A stretch of DNA of 33,244 nucleotides, taken from positions 1 through 33,244 of the forward strand of contig CAIUEN010000081.1 in assembly GCA_903898185.1 (NCBI GenBank). Direction: 5' to 3'. Position numbers and translations under genes: made by a program. Under the pieces are notes generated by a model. That model searched no databases, was not told the DNA's origin, and saw nothing but the letters and a program-made list of their open reading frames with translations. Below, one piece after another: positions 22,605 to 30,335 of the stretch (position 1 is its first letter; the number at the start of each line of letters is the position of its first letter). This DNA comes from an uncultured Verrucomicrobiales bacterium (GTDB lineage: Bacteria; Verrucomicrobiota; Verrucomicrobiia; Limisphaerales; Palsa-1400).

Positions 22605-22772
22605 TCAAATCTGCTCAAAGTGGCGAGTCTCCGTCTCACCGACGACCACTTTTATGCCTTTTGGAATGCCCTTGAATTTGCCAAGGGCGGCGAACGGAGC
22701 GGCGGTTGCCACGTCAGTGCGGTTCGACGTGAACGCGTCGCTCATAATTGAGTCGGTTTCGGTCTCTGACAT
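22605..22772 (-). pseudogene. Internally deleted antibiotic-monooxygenase gene remnant
   Basis: A 55-codon frame, MSETETDSIMSDAFTSNRTD...AALGKFKGIPKGIKVVVGETETRHFEQI. It matches the first ~33 and last ~22 residues of the intact monooxygenase at 22926-23300. Exactly 201 bp (67 codons, corresponding to 23025-23225 of the intact copy) are missing, so the catalytic fold is lost while the frame stays open. The stop is 11 nt before the ATG of the B12 kinase, so it may still serve as a translated leader. It is absent from the ORF track as a minus-strand entry. Confidence 0.85.
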
Positions 22773-22925
22773 CCTTCGATCATAAGGTGTGGCTTTATCT
22801 TATATCAAGCCTTAACACGCATATGCGCTGTTTGTTCCGCTGGCACGCTTTCGGCACACTTTCGGTCGCTGCCGTTGCAAATTTTAGCCTTGATAGAATA
22901 CAAAGCCACGCTTCATAATCTCCTT
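22773..22925. promoter_or_regulatory. Divergent promoter region of the duplicated monooxygenase-B12 kinase modules
   Basis: About 35-40 bp upstream of each start codon is conserved in inverted orientation: CTTGATA-N-AA-NNN-AAAGCCAC followed by TT(C)AT. The unique centre contains a direct repeat GGCACGCTTTC / GGCACACTTTC (about 22841-22863), a candidate operator. The conserved TTGATA could be a -35-like or regulator-binding element. This is inferred from conservation between the arms only. Confidence 0.5.
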
Positions 22926-23300
22926 ATGTCAGAGACCAAAACCGACTCAATTATGAGCGACGCGTTCACGTCGAACCGCACTGACGCGGCAACCGCCGCC
23001 CCGTTTGTCGCCCTAAGCAAATTCATCGTTGCAAATGACAAGACCGCCGAGGTCAAGGAGGCATTTCGCCATCGACCGCACTTGGTGGATGGCAAACCCG
23101 GCTTTTTACGCATGGAAGTGCTCAGCCCGCTCGACCGACCTGAGGAAATTTGGGTCGTCACTTACTGGACCGATGCCGAGAGCTTCAAGCTCTGGCACCA
23201 CAGCCATCTCTACCAGCAGGCGCACAAGTGCATTCCCAAAGGCCTGAAGGTGGTCGCCGGTGAGACGGAGATTCGCCAGTTTGAGCAGATTTGCTGCTGA
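22926..23300 (+). CDS. Antibiotic biosynthesis monooxygenase family protein (IsdG/HmoA-like)
   Basis: 124 residues from ATG 22926; the track start, TTG at 22875, adds 17 residues of upstream sequence. A Ser/Thr-rich head (1-27) precedes a single ABM domain: FVALSKFIVANDKTAEVKEAF, PHLVDGKPGFLRMEVLSPLDRPEEIWVVTYWTDAESFKLWHHS...HKCIPKGLKVVAGETEIRQFE. This ferredoxin-like fold includes haem-degrading IsdG/HmoB enzymes and cofactor-free quinol monooxygenases; the substrate cannot be told from sequence. Its stop lies 5 nt before the ATG of the B12 kinase. The same pairing exists as a remnant in the left arm, so the association predates the duplication and may be functional (tetrapyrrole handling is an inference). 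Confidence 0.85.
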   Translation: MSETKTDSIMSDAFTSNRTDAATAAPFVALSKFIVANDKTAEVKEAFRHRPHLVDGKPGFLRMEVLSPLDRPEEIWVVTYWTDAESFKLWHHSHLYQQAHKCIPKGLKVVAGETEIRQFEQICC

Positions 23301-23305
23301 GAAGC

Positions 23306-25891
23306 ATGAACGACTTGAACCGTCAGGTCAGCGATGCCCTTGGCAGTCAGCGTGCCGCGCTTGCCGAGCGCATGGTGTCGCTGGAGTTTGTCCGCCATCC
23401 GGAGCTCGAACGGCGCTATGGGGAGGTCGGCTGCGGAAAATGCCTTGAGGACGCTGGTTATCATCTCATCTATCTGGCGCAAGCGATCGCAGTGGATAAA
23501 GTTGAGCTGTTCGTCGATTACATTGGCTGGGCTAAAGTTATGCTCGCCAAACACGGAGTACCGGAAGTGGATCTTGCCGGTATGCTCGAAACCATGAAGG
23601 AATCTTTGCGGCTGGAGCTGCCGTCGGAATTCAGCCCGATGGCCTGCGATTACCTGCGCGCCGTACTCAGGCAATTGCCGCAAATGCCCGATGACGTGCC
23701 ATCCTGCATGGCAGAACTCAACCCGCTCGCTCCGCTGGCCTGGCAATACCTGCAGGCGTTGCTCCGAGGCGAAAGGCATGTTGCCAGCAAGCTCGTCCTC
23801 GACACAGTCCAACACGGCACCCCTGTGCGCGACCTGTACCTTCATGTTTTCCAGCCTGCCTTGTATGAGGTTGGACGCCTATGGATGGTGAACCAGATCA
23901 GTGTCGCCCAAGAGCACTATTGCACTGCCGCCACACAGCTCATCATATCGCAACTCTATCCCTACATTTTGGGAGGAGAAAAAAAACGAGGCACGCTTGT
24001 AGCCACCTGCGTTTCGGGGGATCTTCACGAAATTGGCCTCCGCATGGTGACTGATTTTTTCGAGATGGACGGCTGGCAGACCCATTACCTCGGCGCGAAC
24101 GTGCCAACATCGAGCGTGGTTCAGATATTGATCCAATATGAGGCCACCGTCCTGGCCATTTCTGCGACTATCACTTACCACGTCCGTGCGGTCGAGTTGC
24201 TCATCGAAGCGGTGCGCCGCGCGCCCGAATGCCGAAGCATCAAAATCCTGGTTGGCGGCTATCCGTTCAAAGTTGCGCCGGACCTATGGAGAAAAGTGGG
24301 AGCGGATGGTTTCGCCGCTGATGCCCAAGAGGCCATCATTCTGGCCAACCGTCTCACCAACCAGCAAGTTGCCGACGTGAAGACGGGAGAAGCCAGTTCA
24401 GTGGGCGGAGGAGCCACGGAGCCAGAGGCTCCTGGCACCGGCAGACCAGAGGTCTGCCCCACAGAGGCGGATCTGCCCAAAGTCATTCTTGTGGCAAAGG
24501 ATCCGACCTCATTTGTTCAAGCGATCAACCTTCCCGATCACCACCTTTATGAGGAAATAACTCGCACCAACAACGAACTGGCAAACCTCCAGCGTGAGGT
24601 GGTCTGCAAGAATTCCGAGTTGGCTGCCGAGCAAGAGAAACTTAAGAGAAGTGAGCATCGTTATCGCAGCCTGAGCGCATGCTCGCCCCTTGGCATTCTT
24701 GAAATGAACGCTGATGGTCGCTGCCTTTACACCAATCCACATTGGCAAGTCATCACGGGGCTGACGGCGGATGAATCTTTGGACGACGGCTGGCAGCGCG
24801 TCTTGGATCCCCGCGACGCGACGACTTTCCTGAACGAATGGAATCAGGCTCTGCGCAAGGGCTTGGAGTTCAGCCGTGAGATTCGCTTGGTGAGCACGAG
24901 CGGTAAGCAGCGTTGGGCACAAGTTCGTTCGCGCTCCATTCTTGCCGAGCATGGCGAAGTTGTCGGTCAAGTCAGCACTGTCGAGGAAATTACCGAGCGC
25001 AAGCAGGCCGAGACCGCTCTCGAAAATGCGCACAAGGATCTTGTTAACCTCTCCCGTCAAGCGGGCATGGCGGAAGTGGCCATCAGCGTGTTGCACAACG
25101 TTGGCAACGTGCTCAACAGCGTCAGCGTTGCCTCATCTTGCATGGCCGACAATCTCCGACGGTCAAAATCTGGAAACCTGTCCAAAGTCGTCAAGCTGAT
25201 GAACGAGCACGAGACGGATTGGGGGCCATTCTTCACCAGCAATCCCAAAGGCAAACTCTTGCCCGGCTACCTCGCGCAACTGGCTGGCCACCTGGCCGGG
25301 GAACAGTCCGTCCTGCTCACGGAGCTTGCTGGTTTGCAAACGAATATCGAGCACATCAAGGACATTGTGACGATGCAACAGAGCTATGTCAAAGTATCCG
25401 GCGTATCAGAAATACTCAAGGTAAGCGACTTGGTCGAAGATGCTTTGAGGATGAGCGCGAGCATTTTGGCCCGTAACGATATTCGAATCATCAAGGAATT
25501 TGAAGAAATCCCTTCCCAGACGGTTGAAAGGAACAAGGCGCTGCAAATTATGATCAACTTGGTGCGCAATGCGGAGCAGGCATGTGACGAATCCGGCCAT
25601 CGGGAAAAGATCCTGACCCTTCGCGTAACCAATGGACGTGATTGCTTCCGCATCGCCGTCAGCGACAACGGCATCGGCATCCCCGTTGAAAATCTGTCGC
25701 GCATCTTCGGCCAAGGCTTTACCACCAAGAAAAACGGCCACGGTTTCGGCTTGCACAGCAGTGCGCTGGCAGCAAAAGAAATGGGCGGTTCGCTAACCGT
25801 TCACAGTGACGGCCCGGGCTTGGGCGCCACCTTCACGCTGGAATTGCCTTATGCCTTACCCGACGCAGCAGAACTCAAATTCCAAGACTAA
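23306..25891 (+). CDS. Cobalamin-binding PAS histidine kinase
   Basis: 861 residues from the ATG at 23306 (track: TTG 23291, five more). The B12 region is nearly identical to that of the left-arm kinase: Wx9EH with W193/E203/H204, DLHEIG with D239/H241/G244, and VGGYP. The linker carries one EPEAPGTGRPEVCPT repeat (372-386), followed by a coiled coil (415-450) and PAS (450-568). The kinase core differs from its twin: the phospho-acceptor box is VAISVLHNVGNVLNSV (H597), and the ATPase has NLVRNAEQA, DNGIGIP, FTTKKNGHGFGLHSSALAA. There is no receiver or HPt, so it needs a separate response regulator, which is not adjacent. No membrane segment is present. A slyX-like gene follows after 11 nt. 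Confidence 0.92.
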   Translation: MNDLNRQVSDALGSQRAALAERMVSLEFVRHPELERRYGEVGCGKCLEDAGYHLIYLAQAIAVDKVELFVDYIGWAKVMLAKHGVPEVDLAGMLETMKESLRLELPSEFSPMACDYLRAVLRQLPQMPDDVPSCMAELNPLAPLAWQYLQALLRGERHVASKLVLDTVQHGTPVRDLYLHVFQPALYEVGRLWMVNQISVAQEHYCTAATQLIISQLYPYILGGEKKRGTLVATCVSGDLHEIGLRMVTDFFEMDGWQTHYLGANVPTSSVVQILIQYEATVLAISATITYHVRAVELLIEAVRRAPECRSIKILVGGYPFKVAPDLWRKVGADGFAADAQEAIILANRLTNQQVADVKTGEASSVGGGATEPEAPGTGRPEVCPTEADLPKVILVAKDPTSFVQAINLPDHHLYEEITRTNNELANLQREVVCKNSELAAEQEKLKRSEHRYRSLSACSPLGILEMNADGRCLYTNPHWQVITGLTADESLDDGWQRVLDPRDATTFLNEWNQALRKGLEFSREIRLVSTSGKQRWAQVRSRSILAEHGEVVGQVSTVEEITERKQAETALENAHKDLVNLSRQAGMAEVAISVLHNVGNVLNSVSVASSCMADNLRRSKSGNLSKVVKLMNEHETDWGPFFTSNPKGKLLPGYLAQLAGHLAGEQSVLLTELAGLQTNIEHIKDIVTMQQSYVKVSGVSEILKVSDLVEDALRMSASILARNDIRIIKEFEEIPSQTVERNKALQIMINLVRNAEQACDESGHREKILTLRVTNGRDCFRIAVSDNGIGIPVENLSRIFGQGFTTKKNGHGFGLHSSALAAKEMGGSLTVHSDGPGLGATFTLELPYALPDAAELKFQD
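24418..24463 (+). repeat. 46-bp double-hairpin repeat inserted in frame (right kinase)
   Basis: GGAGCC-AGA-GGCTCC, then TGGCACC, then GGCAGACC-AGA-GGTCTGCC-CCACA. Both stems are perfect and both loops are AGA. It encodes EPEAPGTGRPEVCPT between the B12 and PAS domains. The core is shared with the MITE interiors at 3140-3184 and 7890-7934, apart from a 2-bp length difference. Confidence 0.9.
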
Positions 25892-25902
25892 TCAGGGGCA
25901 AC

Positions 25903-26124
25903 ATATTTATCGAAACCTCAACTACAGAAGAACGCCTGCAGAAGCTTGAATCCAGCCTCGCGCACTCCGAGCGGCTCTATGATCAACTCAACCAAGTGGT
26001 CATTGAGCAGGCCCGCGCGATTCGAATGCTCCAAATCCAGCAACAACGCATGGCCTCCACCATTGAGGCTCACGAGTTGGAGCGCATCCGCGACACTAAC
26101 TCCAAGCCACCCCATTATCAGTAG
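25903..26124 (+). CDS. slyX: SlyX family protein with a non-ATG start
   Basis: This gene is missing from the ORF track because it lacks ATG/GTG/TTG at the 5' end. The frame reads IFIETSTTEERLQKLESSLAHSERLYDQLNQ then VVIEQARAIRMLQIQQQRM and ends NSKPPHYQ. The two-helix coiled coil and terminal PPHY are the SlyX signature. An AGGGG ribosome-binding site (25894-25898) is placed for initiation at ATA 25903, or less well ATC 25909; the first in-frame ATG is mid-helix. SlyX proteins are about 70 residues and of unknown function. It begins 11 nt after the B12 kinase stop and is probably co-transcribed. A mutated or misread ATG is possible. Confidence 0.75.
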   Translation: MFIETSTTEERLQKLESSLAHSERLYDQLNQVVIEQARAIRMLQIQQQRMASTIEAHELERIRDTNSKPPHYQ

Positions 26125-26142
26125 AACACCCTCCAATTTTGG

Positions 26143-26178
26143 ACAGGATTAACAGGATTAACAAGATTGACAGGATTT
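26143..26178. repeat. Imperfect 9-bp tandem repeat, four units
   Basis: ACAGGATTA / ACAGGATTA / ACAAGATTG / ACAGGATTT. It lies directly after the slyX stop. The unit length is a multiple of three, so such a tract can be read through without a frameshift. Confidence 0.8.
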
Positions 26179-26274
26179 GAGAAGGCATCAGATTTATGGA
26201 CGCAGTTTAAGAAAGCTCCTTTGCCAGGTCATTATCCGATGAGCCACATCGAGACTCAGAATTACAAACCGAAA

Positions 26275-26372
26275 GGTAACTGTTTAGGTCGCCGGGAGAA
26301 ATTAGCGTCTCGCTAACGCTCGCCGGAGGTAGTGGCACAGGCAAGGATGCCTATGCTACCTGAAGTTACACC
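26275..26372. repeat. Dispersed intergenic repeat, family B, copy 2
   Basis: The ends GGTAACTGTTTAGGT and ACCTGAAGTTACACC are imperfect inverted repeats. Inside are GAGAAATTAGCGTCTCGCT AACGCTCGCCGG and GGCACAGGCAAGGATGCCTATGCTAC. It is close to the copy at 977-1072 in length and sequence, supporting a mobile, non-coding element. Confidence 0.7.
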
Positions 26373-26525
26373 AAAAGATTGACAAATCTTTTTTTGAACG
26401 CTTTTCTTAACGCTTGTCCAAGAAGGCAATAGGGATTTCAGGACAATGGATGTGAATGTTTTGAACGGACTGCCTAGTTGGTGGTCCGAGTTTATGCAAA
26501 TCGTAACCATTCAGATTTCAGAGTA

Positions 26526-26651
26526 GAACAGGCATCTTGCCTGTTCGGGAGTGGGGGAAAGTTAGCGTCTCGCTGACGCTCGCCGAATTAAGGGGCACAG
26601 GCAAGGATGCCTGTGCTACGTGTGCGAGTAGAACAGGCATCTTGCCTGTTC
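26526..26651. repeat. Composite repeat: family B copy 3 between two GAACAGGC hairpins
   Basis: GAACAGGC-ATCTT-GCCTGTTC occurs twice (26526-26546 and 26631-26651). Between them lie GTTAGCGTCTCGCTGACGCTCGCC and the perfect hairpin GCACAGGC-AAGGAT-GCCTGTGC (26595-26616). The loop and stem are related in all three. The last hairpin ends 37 bp before the ABC gene ATG and supplies the false N-terminus MPVLRVRVEQASCLF in the ORF track. Confidence 0.8.
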
Positions 26652-26687
26652 CGGGGGAAATTTAGGGCGAGAGGAGATGTATTTGTA

Positions 26688-27647
26688 ATGATTAAAGTTG
26701 AAAACTTGAGCAAATCGTTCGGCCCAAAGCTGGCTGTGGACGGTGTATCGTTCACCGTAGAGCGGGGCGAGGTGCTTGGCTTTCTGGGCCCCAACGGCGC
26801 AGGCAAGTCAACCACCATGCGCATGATCACCGGGTTTATCCCGCCGTCCGACGGCAGGATCACCGTCGGTGGATTCGATATGGTGGCCAATCCAATCCCC
26901 GCCAAGCGGCTGATTGGTTACCTTCCCGAAAACGCCCCTTCCTACGCCGATATGACGGTCGAGGGCTTTTTAAGTTTTGCCGCTGAACTGCGGGGAATGC
27001 GCGGCGACGCCAGAAAGAAGGCGGTCAGTCGCGCCATTGAAATGTGCTTCCTGGAATCGGTGATCTACCAAAGCGTCGATACCCTCTCCAAAGGCTATCG
27101 GCACCGCACCTGTTTCGCCCAGTCTATTATCCACGACCCGGATGTTCTCATTCTGGATGAGCCAACCGACGGCCTTGACCCGAACCAAAAGCACGAGGTT
27201 CGCAGCTTGATCCGACGGATGGGCGCTCGCAAAGCGATCATTTTCTCCACTCACATCTTGGAGGAGGTCGATGCCGCCTGCACACGCGCGATCATCATCG
27301 ACCGCGGTCGCATCGTGGCCAATGGCACACCCGAGGAACTGCGGCACAAGTCCGAGCAATCCGGCGCGGTGCTTCTGTGCGTCAGCGGTCAACCGTCCGG
27401 CGCGGTAAGCGAGCGCTTGAACCATCTGTCCAGCGCCCGGAGAACCACCATTGTGAAAGAAGAAAATGGCAAGGTCTGGGCTCGCGTTTATTCCAAATCA
27501 AAAAACACCGACGGCGAACTGGCCCGCAATGTGATGCAGGCGGCCCAGGGCTGGTCGGTTGAAGAATTACATACTGAAGAAGGCCGTCTTGATGACGTCT
27601 TCCGAAGCATCACGCTGTCTGAGACTGCCAAGGAGGTATCGAAATGA
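26688..27647 (+). CDS. ABC transporter ATP-binding protein (GldA-like)
   Basis: 319 residues from ATG 26688, preceded by GAGGAG; the track start at 26607 adds 27 residues encoded by a palindromic repeat and is rejected. Motifs: Walker A GPNGAGKST (about 37-45), Q-loop replaced by the GYLPEN type, signature LSKGYRHR, Walker B VLILDEPTDGLDP and H-loop STH. The LSKGYR signature and ~320-residue length fit the GldA/CcmA-type ATPases of ABC-2 exporters. A C-terminal domain (about 230-319) follows the ATPase. It is the first gene of a four-gene operon and overlaps the permease gene by 4 nt (ATGA). Confidence 0.93.
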   Translation: MIKVENLSKSFGPKLAVDGVSFTVERGEVLGFLGPNGAGKSTTMRMITGFIPPSDGRITVGGFDMVANPIPAKRLIGYLPENAPSYADMTVEGFLSFAAELRGMRGDARKKAVSRAIEMCFLESVIYQSVDTLSKGYRHRTCFAQSIIHDPDVLILDEPTDGLDPNQKHEVRSLIRRMGARKAIIFSTHILEEVDAACTRAIIIDRGRIVANGTPEELRHKSEQSGAVLLCVSGQPSGAVSERLNHLSSARRTTIVKEENGKVWARVYSKSKNTDGELARNVMQAAQGWSVEELHTEEGRLDDVFRSITLSETAKEVSK

Positions 27648-28414
27648 GTTTCTGTTGTTCTTGTAGTTCCTGTTGTTCTTGCGGTAATATTAAGACCATC
27701 GCCAAACGCGAGTTGGGCGGCTACTTTGCCTCTCCGGTCGCCTATGTGTTCATCGTTATATTCCTGCTGCTGACCGGGTTTTTTACCTTCATGGCTGGCG
27801 GCTTTTTTGAGCGGAGCCAAGCCAGCTTGGAATCGTTCTTTACCTGGCACGCTTGGCTTTACTTGTTTCTGGTGCCTGCCGTGGGCATGCGGCTGTGGGC
27901 AGAAGAGCGCAGAGTGGGAACACTGGAGTTGCTCCTGACCATGCCGATTACGACCTTGGAAGCCATTGTGGGCAAGTTTCTTGCTTCATGGGCCTTCCTG
28001 GCCATCGCGCTGTTTCTGACCTTTCCTGTAGTCATTACCGTGAATTGGCTTGGATCGCCTGACAACGGCGTGATTCTCAGCGCATACATCGGCAGTCTGA
28101 TGATGGCGGGAGCGTATCTTGCGATTACGTCGATGACATCGGCAATGACTCGCAACCAAGTCGTCAGTTTTATCATCTCGGTTGTCCTCTGCCTGTTCTT
28201 GATCTTGTGCGGTTTTCCGCCGGTGACGAACCTGCTCAGCCGCTTGGACAGTCCAAGGCTCGTCGAGGCAGTGGCCGCATTGAGTGTGCTGACCCACTTT
28301 GACGGTTTCGCCAAGGGAGTTTTGGATTCCCGTGACATTATCTACTTTTTATCGATCATCGGATTCTCGCTCTTTACCACGGGCGTGATCATCCGCAGCC
28401 ATCGAGCTGGCTAA
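27644..28414 (+). CDS. ABC-2 type permease (GldF-like)
   Basis: 256 residues with six hydrophobic helices, starting at about 30-52 (SPVAYVFIVIFLLLTGFFTFM), 66-85, 110-132, 147-165, 172-195 and 233-250. The RLWAEERRVGTLELLLTMPI loop is the conserved motif of ABC-2 permeases of the GldF/NosY type. A strong AAGGAGG ribosome-binding site lies 7 nt before the ATG, which fixes the start. That start gives an odd Cys-rich head, MSFCCSCSSCCSCGN, with six Cys in 13 residues, encoded by repeated TGTTGTTCTTG; normal homologues begin close to 'NIKTIAKRELGGYF'. The substrate is unknown. Confidence 0.9.
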   Translation: MSFCCSCSSCCSCGNIKTIAKRELGGYFASPVAYVFIVIFLLLTGFFTFMAGGFFERSQASLESFFTWHAWLYLFLVPAVGMRLWAEERRVGTLELLLTMPITTLEAIVGKFLASWAFLAIALFLTFPVVITVNWLGSPDNGVILSAYIGSLMMAGAYLAITSMTSAMTRNQVVSFIISVVLCLFLILCGFPPVTNLLSRLDSPRLVEAVAALSVLTHFDGFAKGVLDSRDIIYFLSIIGFSLFTTGVIIRSHRAG

Positions 28415-28436
28415 CCATTTTTCAAAGGATACAGCG

Positions 28437-30335
28437 ATGAAGCAGAAGAACCTCGAAACTTATATTTATTCCACGTTGGGCGTCGCAGCGATGCTTGCGG
28501 CCCTGCTGGCATTCTACGTCGTCAGCAGCGCATTCAAGCAGCGCGTCGATTTGACGGCTGAAAAGTCTTATACCCTCTCGAAGGGCACCCGTGAAATCCT
28601 GGGCAAGCTCAACAAACGGGTTATCATCCGTTTCTATTGCACTCAGGGAGAGAACGCCATGCCGGTTCAGCTCAAGACCTATGCCCGGCGCGTTGAGGAT
28701 TTATTGAGCGAATACAAACAGGTTGGGAGCGGACGGATTGTCATTGAAAAATACGATCCCACCCCCGATTCGGATGCCGAGGACAATGCCCGTATCAACG
28801 GCGTCGAAGGCCAGCCAACCTCCGCTTTTGGCGGAGAAAAGGTCTATCTTGGATTAGCCGTGAGCATCCTCGATAAGAAAGTGGCCATTCCCTGGCTGGA
28901 CCCCAGCCGCGAAAAGTTGCTCGAATATGACCTCTCCCGCGCCATCTCTCGCGTGGCCAATCCAGTTCAGCCGATTGTTGGTGTCATGAGCGCCCTGCAG
29001 GTCTTCGGCGCGCCCAGCAACCCCATGATGATGCGCCGCAATCAGCGCGGGCCGGAGCCGTGGGTCTTCATCAGCGAATTGCAAAAGGACTTCACCGTGC
29101 GCGATGTCCCAATGACCTCGGCCAAAATCGACGATGACATCAAAGTGCTGCTCATCATCCATCCTCGGGATATTTCGGATGCCGCCCAGTTTGCCATCGA
29201 CCAGTTCATTCTGCGCGGTGGACGGGTGCTCGCATTGGTGGATCCACACGCCTACTTCGATCAAAAGCAGGATCAGATGGCCCAAGTTCTTGGCGAAAGT
29301 TCCGGCCAATCGACGATGGACAAGCTCTTCAAGGCGTGGGGCATTGAGATGGATGTGACCAAAGTAGTGGCTGACCTCAGCTTTGCCAACCGCAATCGTA
29401 ATGCTCTGATGCCAACCGTCTTGATGCTCAATCGCAATGGCATCAGCGACGATGACGCCGTCACCTCGCAGGTGGACAATATCGTCCTGCCTTTTGCCGG
29501 AGCATTCACCGGAAAAGCGTCCGATGGACTCAAGGAAACCGTTCTGCTCAAAACATCCCTCGACTCGCAATTGGTGGACGGCATGCTTTCCAGTATCGGC
29601 GGCGAGCAGATCGTCAAGGATTTCAAGCCTTCGAAGATTAATTACAATCTCGCCATCAAATTGACCGGCAAGTTCAAGACCGCCTTTCCTGACGGCAAGC
29701 CCGCCGACAAGAAAGATGCCAAGGATGCCAAAGACGCTCCCAAGTCGGACGACACTAACATCCTCAAAACGGCCACTGCCGAGGGCGCTGTGGTGCTCAT
29801 TGCCGACAGCGATCTCATCAACGATCAGGTTTGCGTGCAGGTGCAGGATATTCTGGGCTACAAGGTGGTTCAGATGCCCAATGGCAACCTCAACCTCGTG
29901 CAGAGCCTTGTCGAACAGTTGTCTGGAGATAGCAATCTCATCAGCCTTCGCAGCCGCGCCAGCATGAGCCGGCCATTCACTCGTGTCCGCGAAATGCAGG
30001 CCGCCGCTCAGAAGAAATACCAGGATGAGATCCAAAAGCTGGAGGCCAGCCTGAGCGAAACTCAGCGCAAGCTCAACGAGCTTCAGGCCAACAAAAAGGA
30101 TGCTCAGCAGAAGTTCATCCTTTCCAAAGAGCAGCAGCAGGAACTTGAAAACTTCCGCAAGCAGGAATCCGATGCCAAGAAACATCTCAAGGATGTTCGC
30201 AAGGAGTTGGCCAAGGAGACAGATCGAATGGAATTCTGGACCAAGGTGATTAATATCGCCGCCATGCCTGTGCTGGTGGCGATCACGGGACTGGTCCTCG
30301 CAGTTGTAAAACGTAAAAAAACAGCGGCACGATGA
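28437..30335 (+). CDS. GldG-like ABC auxiliary protein
   Basis: 632 residues. An N-terminal membrane helix (about 13-34) is followed by a large extracytoplasmic region typical of GldG / ABC_transp_aux proteins: VDLTAEKSYTLSKGTREILGKL, VIIRFYCTQ, RVEDLLSEYKQ, KVYLGLAV and the DLSRAISRV block; a later FILRGGRVLALVDP matches the domain's second half. A short KDAKDAKDA low-complexity stretch lies near 425-437. The C-terminus has a coiled coil (about 525-600, EIQKLEASLSETQRKLNELQAN) and a final membrane helix (about 608-628). AGGA precedes the ATG. Homologues belong to gliding/secretion-type ABC complexes in Bacteroidetes and to uncharacterised ones in Verrucomicrobia and Planctomycetes. Confidence 0.88.
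   Translation: MKQKNLETYIYSTLGVAAMLAALLAFYVVSSAFKQRVDLTAEKSYTLSKGTREILGKLNKRVIIRFYCTQGENAMPVQLKTYARRVEDLLSEYKQVGSGRIVIEKYDPTPDSDAEDNARINGVEGQPTSAFGGEKVYLGLAVSILDKKVAIPWLDPSREKLLEYDLSRAISRVANPVQPIVGVMSALQVFGAPSNPMMMRRNQRGPEPWVFISELQKDFTVRDVPMTSAKIDDDIKVLLIIHPRDISDAAQFAIDQFILRGGRVLALVDPHAYFDQKQDQMAQVLGESSGQSTMDKLFKAWGIEMDVTKVVADLSFANRNRNALMPTVLMLNRNGISDDDAVTSQVDNIVLPFAGAFTGKASDGLKETVLLKTSLDSQLVDGMLSSIGGEQIVKDFKPSKINYNLAIKLTGKFKTAFPDGKPADKKDAKDAKDAPKSDDTNILKTATAEGAVVLIADSDLINDQVCVQVQDILGYKVVQMPNGNLNLVQSLVEQLSGDSNLISLRSRASMSRPFTRVREMQAAAQKKYQDEIQKLEASLSETQRKLNELQANKKDAQQKFILSKEQQQELENFRKQESDAKKHLKDVRKELAKETDRMEFWTKVINIAAMPVLVAITGLVLAVVKRKKTAAR

Larger units (their letters stand above)
22880..25010 (+). 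repeat. Inverted duplication, right arm
   Basis: This is the mirror copy of 20782-22815, with the intact monooxygenase and one linker repeat. Identity with the left arm looks high throughout the kinase N-terminus and stops abruptly after EEITERKQ, at the end of the PAS domain. The boundaries are approximate. Confidence 0.85.
26125..26687. other. Repeat-rich intergenic region upstream of the ABC operon
   Basis: No coding frame is credible here. The stretch holds a 9-bp tandem repeat, family B copies 2 and 3 and two GAACAGGC hairpins, listed separately. The ABC operon promoter must lie here or between the repeats. The track's ORF start at 26607 for the ABC gene arises from the repeat. Confidence 0.6.

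Noticed and set aside
23210-23845. 211-codon minus-strand ORF resembling the plus-strand shadow at 21814-22281
   Set aside because: Both are antisense shadows of the duplicated B12 kinase; their similarity simply reflects the inverted duplication.
26143-26178. Possible CRISPR or iteron array
   Set aside because: There are only four contiguous 9-bp units with no spacers and no replication or Cas genes nearby.
26607-26687. 81-nt N-terminal extension of the ABC ATPase ORF
   Set aside because: It is encoded by the palindromic repeat; the homologous start and a ribosome-binding site are at 26688.
28854-30185. 443-codon minus-strand ORF
   Set aside because: It lies wholly antisense to the GldG-like gene, has no recognisable motif, and is a codon-bias shadow of that gene.
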